A DNA stretch of 64,000 nt from Gammaproteobacteria bacterium Gsub. Lineage in GTDB: Bacteria > Pseudomonadota > Gammaproteobacteria > PS1 > Pseudothioglobaceae. Positions 49,577-60,278 of this stretch are shown here, in pieces. Where the stretch lies: contig JYIN01000002.1 of the NCBI GenBank assembly GCA_002007405.1, positions 147,560 to 211,559 on the forward strand, written 5' to 3'. The notes beneath the pieces are model-generated. The model searched no databases. It was not told where the DNA came from and saw nothing but the letters and a program-made list of their open reading frames with translations. A program made the position numbers and the translations under genes. Numbering within the stretch: the stretch's first letter is position 1; every line of letters starts with the position of its first letter.

Positions 49577-51424
49577 ATGTTAGATTCAATTAGAAGGAAA
49601 ACCAAAGGTTGGGTTGCTTATTTAATCGTTGGTTTGATTAGCATTCCTTTTGCTTTGTTTGGTATTAGTGAATACTTTAGAGGCACCTCCAATGTTGTTG
49701 TTGCTATTGTTAATGGTGATGAAATTTTAAAAGAAGATTTTTTACTAAATTTTAATACGCAAAAAAGACGCGTTCAAGAAAGTTTGGGAGATCAATATAC
49801 CCCAGAATCCGACAACCTTATCAAACAATCAACCATTAAAAATATGGTTAGTCAAACCCTATTATCCCAATTTGCACAAAAACTAGGATATGCAACCACT
49901 ATTGGCGAATTACAAGCCCTAATTCGTGCCAATCAAAATTTTCAAGTTGATGGGCAGTTTTCTTTAGAAAAATACAAACAGCTGTTGAAATTAAATGGTT
50001 ATAACAACGCTACCTATGAGGCAGCCAAATCAAACGAGCTGACCCAAATCCAAATTAAAACCAATTTATTAGATTCTGCTTTTATTACCCCGTTTTCATT
50101 GGCACAAATTCAAGCGTTGAATAACCAACAACGAGATCTGAGTTATATCTCGCTTAACACTGATGACTATCTTAATAAAATAACAATTGATACCAAGCAA
50201 ATTGAAGACTTCTACTACCAGCAACAAGATTCTTTTTTCGAGCCACAAAAAGTCAAAATAGATTTTGTTGAATTGTCACTTGAACAAATTGCCAAAGATA
50301 TAGAAGTTAGTGATGAAGAATTATTAAGTTATTATGCACAAGAAGAGCAGCGTTTTGCCGTGGAAGAAGAGCGCCAAGCACAGCACATTTTGCTCAAATC
50401 TGAGCAACAAGCCAATGAAATAGCTGGGTTGTTAAAAGAAGGGGGTGATTTTGCCAAATTGGCAGCAGAATACTCTCAAGATTCTGGCTCAAAAGACCAA
50501 GGCGGTGATTTGGGTTTTTTTTCCCACGGGGTTATGGTGCCAGCATTTGAGGCTAAAGTATTCAATATGCAAGAAGGTGAATTGAGCGCGCCCGTTAAAA
50601 CCGATTTTGGCTATCATATTATCAAACTCAACAAAATTAAACCTGCAACAATCAAACCTTTTGCTGATGTTAAGTCGGAGTTGCTGGAATCCTACACCCA
50701 AGCCGAAGCTCAAAAATCTCTATACAGTTTGGCAGAACAACTGGCAAATCTTGCTTATGAGACAGATTTAGAAGAGGTGGTCAATCAAATGGGTTTAACA
50801 TTGCAAAGCAGTGAATTTTTTGATACCCAAGATACAATACTTAATAAAAAAATTGTAACTGCTGCATTTAGTGATGCGGTATTAAATAAAGGTGAAAATT
50901 CACCAGTATTAGAATTATCAAAAGATAAATTCTCGGTGATTCGCCTTAAACAAAAAGTACCACAAAGACAAAAATCATTTGCTGAAGTTAAAGAACAAAT
51001 CAAAACTTATTTAATGACATTAAAAGCCAAAGAGATGATTGACGGTATCAGCCAAAAAATTCTTACCGCACTACACACGGATGAAGACAAGCAAGTGCAA
51101 ACATTATTAGATAAAAATCAACTCACATGGGAAAAAGTAGGTTGGGTTGGGCGAAAATCAAAATCAGCCATAACTGAGATTGTTGATAAAGTTTTTACCA
51201 TGCCTAAACCAAAAGCCAACGACACAACTTATAGCGTGCAAAATATAAGCCCGAATCAAACTGTTATTATCCAACTCTCAGGGGTTAAGATAGTGGCAGA
51301 CAAATCTGCCGATAAAGCCTTAGAACACTTATTGTTAGACTTTGAATCTGAGGAAATATTTGGGGCTATTTTGACAACTCTATATAACAATGCTGATTTA
51401 GAAGTATTTGCTAGGCGCTTATAA
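49577..51424 (+). CDS. ppiD: Membrane-anchored peptidyl-prolyl isomerase PpiD
   Basis: Inner-membrane periplasmic chaperone of the SurA/PpiD type, 615 aa. One N-terminal helix ([20 protein letters not shown]) anchors it, a SurA_N-like helical domain follows, and the parvulin domain lies at about 265-360 ([51 protein letters not shown]). A second, degenerate chaperone part fills the C-terminus. It helps outer-membrane and secreted proteins fold. Its 3' end overlaps the convergent fabI by 6 bases. Confidence 0.92.
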   Translation: MLDSIRRKTKGWVAYLIVGLISIPFALFGISEYFRGTSNVVVAIVNGDEILKEDFLLNFNTQKRRVQESLGDQYTPESDNLIKQSTIKNMVSQTLLSQFAQKLGYATTIGELQALIRANQNFQVDGQFSLEKYKQLLKLNGYNNATYEAAKSNELTQIQIKTNLLDSAFITPFSLAQIQALNNQQRDLSYISLNTDDYLNKITIDTKQIEDFYYQQQDSFFEPQKVKIDFVELSLEQIAKDIEVSDEELLSYYAQEEQRFAVEEERQAQHILLKSEQQANEIAGLLKEGGDFAKLAAEYSQDSGSKDQGGDLGFFSHGVMVPAFEAKVFNMQEGELSAPVKTDFGYHIIKLNKIKPATIKPFADVKSELLESYTQAEAQKSLYSLAEQLANLAYETDLEEVVNQMGLTLQSSEFFDTQDTILNKKIVTAAFSDAVLNKGENSPVLELSKDKFSVIRLKQKVPQRQKSFAEVKEQIKTYLMTLKAKEMIDGISQKILTALHTDEDKQVQTLLDKNQLTWEKVGWVGRKSKSAITEIVDKVFTMPKPKANDTTYSVQNISPNQTVIIQLSGVKIVADKSADKALEHLLLDFESEEIFGAILTTLYNNADLEVFARRL

Positions 51425-52204
51425 ATTCGGACCCTGGTCGTAGACACTATAACCTGAATCAACATAAGTAATCTCTCCAGTTATACCTGATGCCAAATCA
51501 GAGCATAAAAATGCTGCTACATTGCCAACTTCTTCGGTAGTTACATTGCGTTTGAGTGCTGAGTTATTAACCGCGTAATCAAGCAATTTTCCAAAATTTT
51601 TAATCCCGCTGGCTGCCAAAGTTTTAATTGGACCCGCAGAAACAGCATTCACACGAATACCACGCCGAGGTCCTAGCGCTGCTGCCATATAACGCACATT
51701 GGCTTCTAAAGAAGCTTTAGCAACACCCATAACATTGTAATTTGGAATCGCACGAATAGCCCCTAAATAACTCACAGTTAACAGCGCGCCATTATCATTT
51801 AACATTGGATTTGCAGCTTTTGCCAAAGCGGTAAAACTGTATGAGCTGATGTCATGTGCAGTGGCAAAATTATCCCGCGTAGTAACTTCAATATAATTGC
51901 CATCTAATGCCTCATGTGAGGCAAATGCCACCGAATGCACCAAAATATCAAAATTATCCCAATGAGATTTAAGTTTAGTAAAAGTTTTTTCAATGCTTAA
52001 ATCACTTCCCACATCACACTCAATCACAATATTTGAATTACAAAGTGCGGCACATTTATCCACCCGTTTTTTTAATTTTTGAGTTTGATAACTCAAAGCA
52101 ATCTCACACCCTTGTTTTGCCATTGCCTCAGCAATGCCCCAAGCAATGGAACGGTTTGATGCCACACCTACAATCAGTGCTTTTTTATTTGTCAAAAATC
52201 CCAT
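51419..52204 (-). CDS. fabI: Enoyl-[acyl-carrier-protein] reductase (NADH)
   Basis: Short-chain dehydrogenase completing each fatty-acid elongation cycle. The cofactor site reads [20 protein letters not shown], and the catalytic Tyr-x6-Lys is in [13 protein letters not shown], the FabI-type spacing. C-terminal end [12 protein letters not shown] is typical. Length 261 aa. FabI is the target of triclosan-type inhibitors; no insertion or substitution stands out. Confidence 0.95.
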   Translation of the reverse strand: MGFLTNKKALIVGVASNRSIAWGIAEAMAKQGCEIALSYQTQKLKKRVDKCAALCNSNIVIECDVGSDLSIEKTFTKLKSHWDNFDILVHSVAFASHEALDGNYIEVTTRDNFATAHDISSYSFTALAKAANPMLNDNGALLTVSYLGAIRAIPNYNVMGVAKASLEANVRYMAAALGPRRGIRVNAVSAGPIKTLAASGIKNFGKLLDYAVNNSALKRNVTTEEVGNVAAFLCSDLASGITGEITYVDSGYSVYDQGPNL

Positions 52205-52271
52205 AATAAATTTTGTTAATTAAAACTAACAAATTATAATGACAAACTATTTACCTGTTCATGGTTTTGTT

Positions 52272-53732
52272 ATGTTAGATATTTTTCTTACCCCAATTCG
52301 TGCACTTAGAATGCGCTATGTGCCTTTGTTATTGATTTATTTTGCTTATGGCAGTAGTGTTTTTACTGCCATTGCACAAAATTTTTGGGTCAAAGAGGCA
52401 CTTGAGATGTCGGCTGCAGATTTAGCAGAACTGGGTATATGGCTAACTGTACCATGGACAATTAAGATGATTTTTGGACAAATGGTAGATAGTATCAAAC
52501 TGTTTGGATCAAATAGAAAATCTTATGTTTATATCGGTGCACTACTTATTACTTTGAGTTTATTGCTAATGATTTTGGTGGTGAGCGAGCACCACCTGGT
52601 TTCTAGTTTTTCCAAAAAAAGTATCTATATTACTGCCAGTGTGATTGCAGTAGTCGGCTTTGTGATGCAAGATGTGGTGGCAGATACGATGACCACCGAG
52701 GTGGTGGATAGGTCTCAATCTGAGGAAAAAATCCATCAAGAACTCGCCACCATTCAAGTCTTAGCGAGGCTTTCACTGGGTTTAGCAATTTTTTTAACTG
52801 GCTGGATTGGCGGTGAATTGGCAGATATTTTTGAAAACCAGCGTGAAATTGTATTTATAATTGCGATGTTTGTGCCACTATTGTCAATCATTGGGGTAGG
52901 TTTGGTCAAACTAAATATTGTCCCTGTTTCTCCAGTTAATAAGCAAGTGTTATTTGGCGGTTTAATTTTTGCCGTTTTTGTTGTGTTGATGGGTTATTTG
53001 GAAATACCTTATTCACAAGAAATTGTATTTACAATCTCTTTATTTGTGGTGTTGTATCTACTCTCAAATTTAATCAACGATTTAGACGCAAACACCATTC
53101 GGCATATCAAAATGGCAATGATTATTATTTTTGTTTATCGTGCTATGCCTGCAGTTGGGGTTGGGCTGAGTTGGTGGCAAATTGATATCTTGGGTTTTGA
53201 CGAGGCATTTTTTGCTAAACTTGCCGCCATCGGTGGTGGCATTGCTTTGGCAGGAATGTGGTTTAGTGCCAAATTTATCATCAAACGCGATATTGCTGAG
53301 GTTTTGATTTTTCTAACCATTATTGGCACGCTATTGTCGCTACCGATTGTGGCAATGTATTATGATGTTCATACCCTACTTGGAATTGAGGCACGCACTG
53401 TGGCATTGGTGGATACTGCCATTGCCTCACCGTTTGACTATATTGCCCAAGTGTTGATGCTCACTTTGGTAGCTATTTACGCACCTGAGGGCAAAAAAGG
53501 CACTTGGTTTGCGTTGATGGCAAGTTTGATGAATATTGCCTTGAACGCGGGTGGATTATTGACCAAATATCTCAATAAAATATTTGTTGTTAGTCGCGAA
53601 GTCATTAGTGATGGCGTAGTTATAACTGCACAAAACTATACCGAACTCGGCACTTTGTTATGGATTGTAATTGGGGTTGGGTTTGTGGTGCCGATTGCAG
53701 TTATTCTAAAATTTAACCCAAATAAAGCCTAA
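52272..53732 (+). CDS. MFS transporter, BT1/folate-biopterin-like
   Basis: A 486-aa protein with about 12 membrane segments. Motif FVMQDVVADTMTTEVVDRSQ around residue 140 resembles the DVVADALVVE signature of BT1 (folate-biopterin) transporters. I chose the Met at 52272 (MLDIFLTPIRALRMRY); the ATG at 52239 forms the end of a TATAATG hexamer and is more likely promoter. Substrate is unknown; folates, pterins or muropeptide-like compounds are conceivable. The stop overlaps lspA (TAATG), beginning a five-gene overlapped operon. Confidence 0.75.
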   Translation: MLDIFLTPIRALRMRYVPLLLIYFAYGSSVFTAIAQNFWVKEALEMSAADLAELGIWLTVPWTIKMIFGQMVDSIKLFGSNRKSYVYIGALLITLSLLLMILVVSEHHLVSSFSKKSIYITASVIAVVGFVMQDVVADTMTTEVVDRSQSEEKIHQELATIQVLARLSLGLAIFLTGWIGGELADIFENQREIVFIIAMFVPLLSIIGVGLVKLNIVPVSPVNKQVLFGGLIFAVFVVLMGYLEIPYSQEIVFTISLFVVLYLLSNLINDLDANTIRHIKMAMIIIFVYRAMPAVGVGLSWWQIDILGFDEAFFAKLAAIGGGIALAGMWFSAKFIIKRDIAEVLIFLTIIGTLLSLPIVAMYYDVHTLLGIEARTVALVDTAIASPFDYIAQVLMLTLVAIYAPEGKKGTWFALMASLMNIALNAGGLLTKYLNKIFVVSREVISDGVVITAQNYTELGTLLWIVIGVGFVVPIAVILKFNPNKA

Positions 53733-54187
53733 TGAAACATAAATTCTATTTTTTACTCTTTATTTTATTGGTATTTTCAGACCAGCTCAGCAAATGGTTG
53801 GCGTATGAATATTTAGGAGTAGCCTCAATTGATATTAATAATTTTCTTGCCCTCACCTTTGCCCAAAATTATGGCGCAGCATTTAGTTTTTTGGCAGATG
53901 GTGGTGGCTGGCAGCGTTATTTTTTGTCTGCTATTTCTGCTATTGCCAGCATTGTTCTCATAATTTGGATTTTTAAAACCAAACGCAGTGAAAAACTAAA
54001 ACTCAGTGCCCTAACCCTTATTTTATCAGGGGCAATAGGCAACATGATTGACAGGGTATTAAATGGCTTTGTGATTGATTTTATTGATGTGCATTATGGC
54101 AGTTTTTATTTTCCTATTTTTAATTTTGCCGATAGTTTTATTAGTATTGGTGTGGTTTTACTGATTTTATCAGATTTTAAAAAATGA
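53732..54187 (+). CDS. lspA: Lipoprotein signal peptidase
   Basis: Inner-membrane aspartic peptidase that removes the signal peptide from prolipoproteins. It has four membrane segments, the DQLSKWLAYEYL motif, NYGAAFSFL, and the catalytic aspartates in NMIDRVLNGFVIDFIDVH and FNFADSFISIG. Length is 151 aa. It shares overlaps with both neighbours. Confidence 0.95.
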   Translation: MKHKFYFLLFILLVFSDQLSKWLAYEYLGVASIDINNFLALTFAQNYGAAFSFLADGGGWQRYFLSAISAIASIVLIIWIFKTKRSEKLKLSALTLILSGAIGNMIDRVLNGFVIDFIDVHYGSFYFPIFNFADSFISIGVVLLILSDFKK

Positions 54188-55173
54188 GTGATTGTTTGAT
54201 TGTTGGTGGCGGCGTAATTGGAATGATGAGTGCACGCGCCTTAGCTCTTAAAGGAGCACAGGTAATTGTGCTTGACCAACGCAAATGCGCCCGAGAATCT
54301 TCGTGGGCTGGCGGCGGGATTATCAGCCCGCTCTATCCTTGGCAATACGATGACTTTACCAATGAATTGAGTTTTGCCTCACAAGCTGTGTATGCTGATT
54401 TGTGCCAACAACTTTACGCCAGCAGTGGAATTGACCCTCAATATCAAAAACACGGTTTGTTGATGCGAGATGAGTTTGATACCGCACCTGCAAAAGCATG
54501 GATGAAGCGCTATCAAATTGAGTATGAATTGCACCCGCAAGGGGCATTTTTTAGCCATATTGGTAGCGTCCGTAACCCCAGATTGTTAGCCGCATTGCAA
54601 GCAGATATTGGCAACCTAGGGGTTAAAATTATAGAACACACCCAAGCACAAAGCCTAATGATTAAAAACGATAAAGTTCTGGGAGTGCGTAGTGCAAAAA
54701 AGGATTTTTTTGCTGACAATACAGTTATTTGTGCTGGGGCGTGGAGTTCAAAATTATTAAACTTAGCAGATCCTGTTGCCCCCATCAAAGGGCAAATGAT
54801 TGTGATTAAGGCAGACTCTGGAACACTAAAACATATTATTCTTAATCAAGGACAGTATTTGATTCCGAGAGTTGATGGTAGTATATTGGTCGGGTCAACT
54901 ACAGAGGCGGTGGGTTTTGACCGTAGCACCCACACCCACACCAAGAACCAATTATACCAATTTGCCTGCCAACAGGTGCCAACCCTTAAAACTGCCAAAA
55001 TCACCCAGCATTGGTCAGGGTTTAGACCAGCAACACAATCAAGAAAATCGTTGATTGCAAGGGATAAGAATCATTATAATTTGTTCATCAATACTGGACA
55101 TTTTCGCAATGGCTTAAATATGGCGCCCGAAAGTGCCAATCGGATTACCCAAATGATTTATGCAAACACTTAA
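54184..55173 (+). CDS. thiO: FAD-dependent oxidoreductase, ThiO/glycine oxidase-like
   Basis: DadA/ThiO-type amine oxidase, 329 aa. The FAD dinucleotide motif is CLIVGGGVIGMMSARALALK near the N-terminus; ARESSWAGGGIISPLYPWQY and the C-terminal HWSGFRPATQS and NTGHFRNGLNMAP are characteristic of the glycine-oxidase subgroup. It would supply dehydroglycine for the thiazole half of thiamine. thiC is present 33 kb away, but thiG and thiS are not in view. It overlaps lspA (ATGA). Confidence 0.85.
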   Translation: MSDCLIVGGGVIGMMSARALALKGAQVIVLDQRKCARESSWAGGGIISPLYPWQYDDFTNELSFASQAVYADLCQQLYASSGIDPQYQKHGLLMRDEFDTAPAKAWMKRYQIEYELHPQGAFFSHIGSVRNPRLLAALQADIGNLGVKIIEHTQAQSLMIKNDKVLGVRSAKKDFFADNTVICAGAWSSKLLNLADPVAPIKGQMIVIKADSGTLKHIILNQGQYLIPRVDGSILVGSTTEAVGFDRSTHTHTKNQLYQFACQQVPTLKTAKITQHWSGFRPATQSRKSLIARDKNHYNLFINTGHFRNGLNMAPESANRITQMIYANT

Positions 55174-55711
55174 TTTATTTTTTATCTTCTTTGTTTTTAA
55201 CACTTTGGCACAAGCACAATTTATTAAAGTGGCAAATACAGGCAAAACTCTACCCCATTCTGCACCACACTGGGATTGTGTTTTAGATGATAAAACTGGG
55301 CTACTTTGGGAAGTTAAAAAAACCCAACAAGGCTTACAAAATACATACAATACCTACACTTGGTTTGATGGAAAATCCGGCACTCAAAATGGCGAATATT
55401 CGCATCATTGCCATTGGGGTAAATCTTGCAATACGCGCGCTTTTATCAGCGCCTTAAATATAGCCAAACCATGCCAAACTAATACTTGGCGCCTGCCACG
55501 AGAAAATGAGCTCAACACCTTGCTACGCTACCATGACAATAACCCCCTAATCAATACCTATTATTTCCCTAATACCCAATCTAAATCCTATTGGACACAA
55601 AGTGAATTGAATAGCAAAACTGCCATTGATGTGCCTTTTTTTTATGGTGGCACTAAAAGTAGTGGCAAGTCGTTTGATTCTCATATTCGTGCTGTAAGTG
55701 ATGTTAATTAG
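55160..55711 (+). CDS. Exported DUF1566 (Lcl-like) protein
   Basis: A 183-aa protein with a signal peptide (MQTLNLFFIFFVFNTLAQAQ) and a DUF1566 domain. Repeated signature elements are DKTGLLWEVKKTQQG, a Trp/Phe stretch TYTWFDGKSG, WRLPRENELNTLL and SYWTQSE. DUF1566 proteins occur as cell-surface adhesins or lectin-like modules. It has four cysteines that may form disulfides. It overlaps thiO and recJ by 14 bases each. Confidence 0.85.
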   Translation: MQTLNLFFIFFVFNTLAQAQFIKVANTGKTLPHSAPHWDCVLDDKTGLLWEVKKTQQGLQNTYNTYTWFDGKSGTQNGEYSHHCHWGKSCNTRAFISALNIAKPCQTNTWRLPRENELNTLLRYHDNNPLINTYYFPNTQSKSYWTQSELNSKTAIDVPFFYGGTKSSGKSFDSHIRAVSDVN

Positions 55712-57398
55712 AAATATTGACTCAATTTTATTGGCAACATATTCTGATGACATTCCTAAATTTTTAAAACAAATTTTTGCTGCCCGTGGGGTCTCACAAG
55801 CCCAATTATCACTGGGTTTGGCAAATTTATTTAAACCTGATTTTCCTCAATTAGACCAAGCACTCACTCTGCTTGAACAGGCTTTGTTAAAACAAAAACG
55901 GGTGTTGATTGTGGGTGATTTTGATTGCGACGGTGCAACTGCCTCAGTAGTGGCAATTAAATCACTGCGAATGATGGGAGCACAACAGGTGGATTTTTTA
56001 GTACCAAACCGCTTTGAACACGGTTATGGGCTAAGTCCTGAGATTGTTAAATTGGCAATTAAAGAAAAACAACCTGATTTAATGATTACCGTAGATAACG
56101 GGATTTGTAGTTTTGCTGGCGTGGCGTTGGCAAAAAAATCAAACATTGAGGTCATTATCACCGACCACCATCTACCGGGAAAATCACTACCAGAGGCGGA
56201 TGCAATTATCAATCCGAACCTTGAAGATTGTAATTTTCCTAGCCCAAATTTAGCCGGTGTGGGAGTGTGTTTTTATCTTTTCTCAGCACTTAAAACCTAC
56301 CTACAAAATAAACAATACTTCGCTAAAAATAAAATCCCCTTGCCAGATTTACGAAGAATTTTGGATTTGGTTGCCCTCGGCACTGTGGCAGATGTCGTCC
56401 ATCTTGACCAAAACAATCGAATCCTCATTAATGAAGGCATCAAACGCATTCGTAAAAAACACTGTGCGCCAGGCATTTTAGCCTTGTTAGAGATTGCCAA
56501 TCGCCCAATACAAGCCTTGCAAGCCAGCGATCTGGGCTTTGCTGTGGCCCCGCGCCTCAACGCTGCTGGGCGACTAAGCGATATATCAGTCGGAATTCGT
56601 TGCTTGCTTAGTGATGACATCAACGATGCTAGGCGCTATGCACAACAATTAGACGCCTTCAACCAAAAACGCAAAACCGAACAAGCGCGCATTCAAGATG
56701 AGGCAAAAGCAATCGTCAAGGCACAAAAAATTTTTGAAGACCCGTTTGCCATTACTTTATTTGATGCCGAATGGCATGAGGGTATTGTTGGTATTGTGGC
56801 TGGCAAACTCAAACAGGATTACCACTGCCCAGCAGCAGTTTTTGCAAAATCTGGTGATTTCCTTAAAGGTTCAATTCGCTCAATTCCCAGCGTTCATATC
56901 AAAGATTTATTAGATTTATTAGACAGAAAAAACCCAGGATTGATTGAAAAATTTGGTGGTCACGCCTTAGCCGCGGGGTTGAGCCTCAAAGCTGGAAATT
57001 TCTCCATTTTTAAAGCAAAATTTACCTCAGCAATTAAACAACATTTATCTGGGAAAATCCCCAGCCATCCCCTACTCACAGACGGCATACTTGAAGCCAG
57101 AGAAATTAGCCTAAAAAATGCCCAATTACTCAACAAATATGCCCCTTGGGGGCAAGGTTTTGAAGAGCCAATTTTTCAAGGTGAATTTGATATTGTAGAA
57201 CAAAAAATAATCGGCGGACAACACCTAAAATGTCGCCTAAAACTCACAAATGACAAACAAATCCACGATGCCATCGCCTTTTTCCACCCCCCTATTCCCC
57301 CTAAAACCCAAGCCAAAATCGCCTATAAACTCGCCATCAATCAATGGCATGGCAGCACCTCACTACAACTGATGATAGAACAAATACAGAGTCTATAA
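55701..57398 (+). CDS. recJ: Single-stranded-DNA exonuclease RecJ
   Basis: 5'-3' ssDNA exonuclease of recombination and mismatch repair. DHH-family motifs are in order: VGDFDCDGATASVV, VDNGICSFAGV, the DHHLPGKSLPEADAIINPN segment and ALGTVADVVHL, followed by the DHHA1 domain with GGHALAAGLSL. Length is 565 aa. The start could be GTG at 55698 or ATG at 55701; I use the ATG. It closes the operon. Confidence 0.95.
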   Translation: MLIRNIDSILLATYSDDIPKFLKQIFAARGVSQAQLSLGLANLFKPDFPQLDQALTLLEQALLKQKRVLIVGDFDCDGATASVVAIKSLRMMGAQQVDFLVPNRFEHGYGLSPEIVKLAIKEKQPDLMITVDNGICSFAGVALAKKSNIEVIITDHHLPGKSLPEADAIINPNLEDCNFPSPNLAGVGVCFYLFSALKTYLQNKQYFAKNKIPLPDLRRILDLVALGTVADVVHLDQNNRILINEGIKRIRKKHCAPGILALLEIANRPIQALQASDLGFAVAPRLNAAGRLSDISVGIRCLLSDDINDARRYAQQLDAFNQKRKTEQARIQDEAKAIVKAQKIFEDPFAITLFDAEWHEGIVGIVAGKLKQDYHCPAAVFAKSGDFLKGSIRSIPSVHIKDLLDLLDRKNPGLIEKFGGHALAAGLSLKAGNFSIFKAKFTSAIKQHLSGKIPSHPLLTDGILEAREISLKNAQLLNKYAPWGQGFEEPIFQGEFDIVEQKIIGGQHLKCRLKLTNDKQIHDAIAFFHPPIPPKTQAKIAYKLAINQWHGSTSLQLMIEQIQSL

Positions 57399-57629
57399 AC
57401 AGTCAAACTAACATTTAATTCACACCAATACTTTTAATTTCTGATATTTCCTATTGTGGGTTTATTGCGCTTTATCATCTGTATGGGGAGTGATGGATAT
57501 TTTACCACCTATAATATCTTACCACCCCCTCACAACCCCCAATAAAACAGCAACAATAAAATTTTAATTTAATATTTGGGTCTTATGGTTAAAACCCTGA
57601 TATTTTTTTCATACCAGCGTATTTGCTGT

Positions 57630-59237
57630 TTAAAAAGTTTTAAAAAATTTTTTATCTAAATATTGAAAAATGCCCATCAATATTGCAGCAAATAGTAGCA
57701 TGACCAATGCTGGCACAGCGGCACGCTCAAACAGACCCTCAGCGCTGAGTTCATAGACTTGAATAGCAAGTGTGTCCCAACCGAATGGGCGTAATAAGTA
57801 AGTGGCTGGCAATTCTTTCATTACATCAACTGCCACCAACAAAGCCCCTGCCAAAATACCCGGCGCCATTATTGGTATATATATTTGCCAAATCAGTTTT
57901 AGTCGTGAAGCACCAAGTAAGCGTGCACTTTGGATTAGGGAGGGTTTGATTTGTTTGCTGGCAGCCTCAATTGAATTATATCCAATCGCCATAAAACGCG
58001 ATACATAAGCAAACAATAATAAGAAAATAGAGCCAAAAATAATATGGTTGATTGACTCACCGCCAAAATAAACACTGATGACTGATATTTGGCTAATGCC
58101 ATATAAAAGCCCTACTGCCATAACCGAACCCGGCAGTGCATAACCCAGAGTTGCCAAACGAATAATACCCGTTAGCCAAACACTGTCCGTTTTGCATTGC
58201 CCCGGCAACGCTAATATTGTAGCAATAACAACGGTTATAATAGCAGAGACAACAGTTAAAATTGTGGTTGAGTAGATAAAATCAATATATTTAACGCTCC
58301 ATTCTTGTTCAATAGATTCCCAACCCCAAATCAAAAGTTGCAACATTGGCATCATAAACGCCAACAGGAATATACTCACTACAAACAGGCTAATCAACCA
58401 GCCACTAAGACCGTTAGCATAATAGAGTTTTTTATTGGATACTTCAGTTGAGTAATATTTTGCCTCGCCACGGGCTTTTCTCTCAAAATAAATCAGAAAA
58501 AATGCGACCAATACTAATAATGAGGCTAATTGTGCTGCCACTTCAACTGCACGAAAATCGCCCCATGCTGAATAAATCGCAGTGGTAAAAGTATCATAAT
58601 TAAACAAACTAACCACCCCAAAATCAGCCAAAGTCTCCATCAAAGTAACCAATAATCCTGCTACTACCGCAGGACGCGATAAGGGTAGAGAAATTTTAAA
58701 AAATAAATATATGGGGCGTGCGCCCAACAGCTTTCCAGCCTCAATCATACTCACCTTTTGACGCTTAAACGAGGCGCGTGCCATCATATAAACATAAGGA
58801 TAGAATGCGAATACAAAGGTTAGGATAATTGCCCACGATCCAGCACGAATATCAAACCCCGGCAAACCCAGAAATTCTCGCATCCAAATTTGGGCATAAC
58901 CCGAATAATCAAATACCCCTAAATACACAAAAGCCAAAACATAAGCAGGGACAGAAAATGGCAAAAATAAAGCCCATTCCAACCATTTTCTACCTGGAAA
59001 TTCAACCATCACTACCCAATAAGCCAACACTGTGCCAAGTAGCACCGTGCCAGCACCGACACCAATTAAAAGTATCGCAGTAGCACTGATCAAATCAGGC
59101 AGTAGCGTTGTGGAAAAATGTTGCCACAATTCATGCTCTGGCAAAAACCAAGCAAAACCCACTACAAAAATTGGCATTGCCACCAACAAAGCCAAAATGC
59201 TGGTCCAAATTTTTGTTTTAAGGCATTTTTTATCCAA
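57630..59237 (-). CDS. fbpB: Iron(III) ABC transporter permease
   Basis: Fused two-domain permease of 535 aa with about 12 membrane segments. Each half has an EAA loop for the ATPase: EAGKLLGARPIYLFFKISLP in the first and SARLLGASRLKLIWQIYIPI in the second. This organisation is the FbpB/SfuB type. It moves ferric iron from the periplasmic binding protein across the inner membrane. It is the last gene of the fbpC-fbpA-fbpB operon, 42 bases after fbpA. Confidence 0.92.
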   Translation of the reverse strand: MDKKCLKTKIWTSILALLVAMPIFVVGFAWFLPEHELWQHFSTTLLPDLISATAILLIGVGAGTVLLGTVLAYWVVMVEFPGRKWLEWALFLPFSVPAYVLAFVYLGVFDYSGYAQIWMREFLGLPGFDIRAGSWAIILTFVFAFYPYVYMMARASFKRQKVSMIEAGKLLGARPIYLFFKISLPLSRPAVVAGLLVTLMETLADFGVVSLFNYDTFTTAIYSAWGDFRAVEVAAQLASLLVLVAFFLIYFERKARGEAKYYSTEVSNKKLYYANGLSGWLISLFVVSIFLLAFMMPMLQLLIWGWESIEQEWSVKYIDFIYSTTILTVVSAIITVVIATILALPGQCKTDSVWLTGIIRLATLGYALPGSVMAVGLLYGISQISVISVYFGGESINHIIFGSIFLLLFAYVSRFMAIGYNSIEAASKQIKPSLIQSARLLGASRLKLIWQIYIPIMAPGILAGALLVAVDVMKELPATYLLRPFGWDTLAIQVYELSAEGLFERAAVPALVMLLFAAILMGIFQYLDKKFFKTF

Positions 59238-59279
59238 AATATTCCTCTTTATCAGAGTTGTGTATTGGTCTAATATAAT

Positions 59280-60278
59280 TTATCTATAGCCTTTTTCTTG
59301 CATGAGTTTAACTGCCCTAACTTGCAAAATACCCACTTGGGATAGGTTCATTTTATCTTGCTTAAATACCCCCCAGCCAGATATTGATTCGTCAGCAGCA
59401 ACATTTGGATTGGCTGGATATTCTTTATTTAACCCAGCATAGATGCGTTGTGCTTTAGCACTAGAGAGCCATTCTAATAATTGAATTGCAGCTTTGGGAT
59501 TGCTGGCATATTTGGTAACACCCGCACCTGAGATATTAACATGCACACCTGTGGTATTTTGATTTGCCCAAAATAACCCCAATGCTGCATCGGGTTTTTT
59601 GGCAATCAGGCGAGCAAAATAATAAGTATTAACCAAACCAACATCACATTGAGCGGATAAAATTGCATCCATAATATGGCTATCTTTAGCGTTCGGTGTG
59701 GCTGCTAAATTATCTACCCAGCCACTGATAATCTCACCTGTTTTAGCCTCCCCATGATGATGAATCAGAGATGCCACCAATGATTTAGTGTAGATTTTTT
59801 TGCTGGTTCTTAAACATAGGCGCCCGTCCCATTTTTTATCTGCTAAATCTTGATAAGTAGATAAATCTTTACGACTAACTCGCTCAGTAGAATAAACAAT
59901 AGTCCTAGCACGCACTGATAAACCACTCCAGAAACCATTTGGATCTCTTAGATGCTGGGGAATATTATTTTTTAAAGTTTTTGTTTGCACTGGCAAAAGC
60001 AAATCTTGAGAGGCAGCATACCAAAGATTACCAGCATCAACTGTCATATACATATCAGCATGGGTATTTTTGCCTTCAAGTTTCAAACGCTCAATCAATG
60101 CATTGCCCTTGCCAGTTAAATACTTTACCGAAATCCCAGTGTCTTCGGTAAAAGTATCAAACAAAGGTTTGATTAAATGTGCTTTTCTAGAACTATATAC
60201 TGTTACCGTATCACTGGCTATACTCTGGGCAACCAATGCAAGCACTGACAATGATAGAATTAAATGTTTTATTTTCAT
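59280..60278 (-). CDS. fbpA: Periplasmic iron(III)-binding protein
   Basis: Solute-binding protein (FbpA/FutA type), 332 aa. It has a signal peptide (MKIKHLILSLSVLALVAQSIAS) and then DTVTVYSSRKAHLIKPLF, typical of ferric binding proteins. The paired tyrosines that bind iron are in VGLVNTYYFARL; another likely ligand is the N-terminal YSSRKAH region. It overlaps fbpC at ATGA (60275-60278). Confidence 0.92.
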   Translation of the reverse strand: MKIKHLILSLSVLALVAQSIASDTVTVYSSRKAHLIKPLFDTFTEDTGISVKYLTGKGNALIERLKLEGKNTHADMYMTVDAGNLWYAASQDLLLPVQTKTLKNNIPQHLRDPNGFWSGLSVRARTIVYSTERVSRKDLSTYQDLADKKWDGRLCLRTSKKIYTKSLVASLIHHHGEAKTGEIISGWVDNLAATPNAKDSHIMDAILSAQCDVGLVNTYYFARLIAKKPDAALGLFWANQNTTGVHVNISGAGVTKYASNPKAAIQLLEWLSSAKAQRIYAGLNKEYPANPNVAADESISGWGVFKQDKMNLSQVGILQVRAVKLMQEKGYR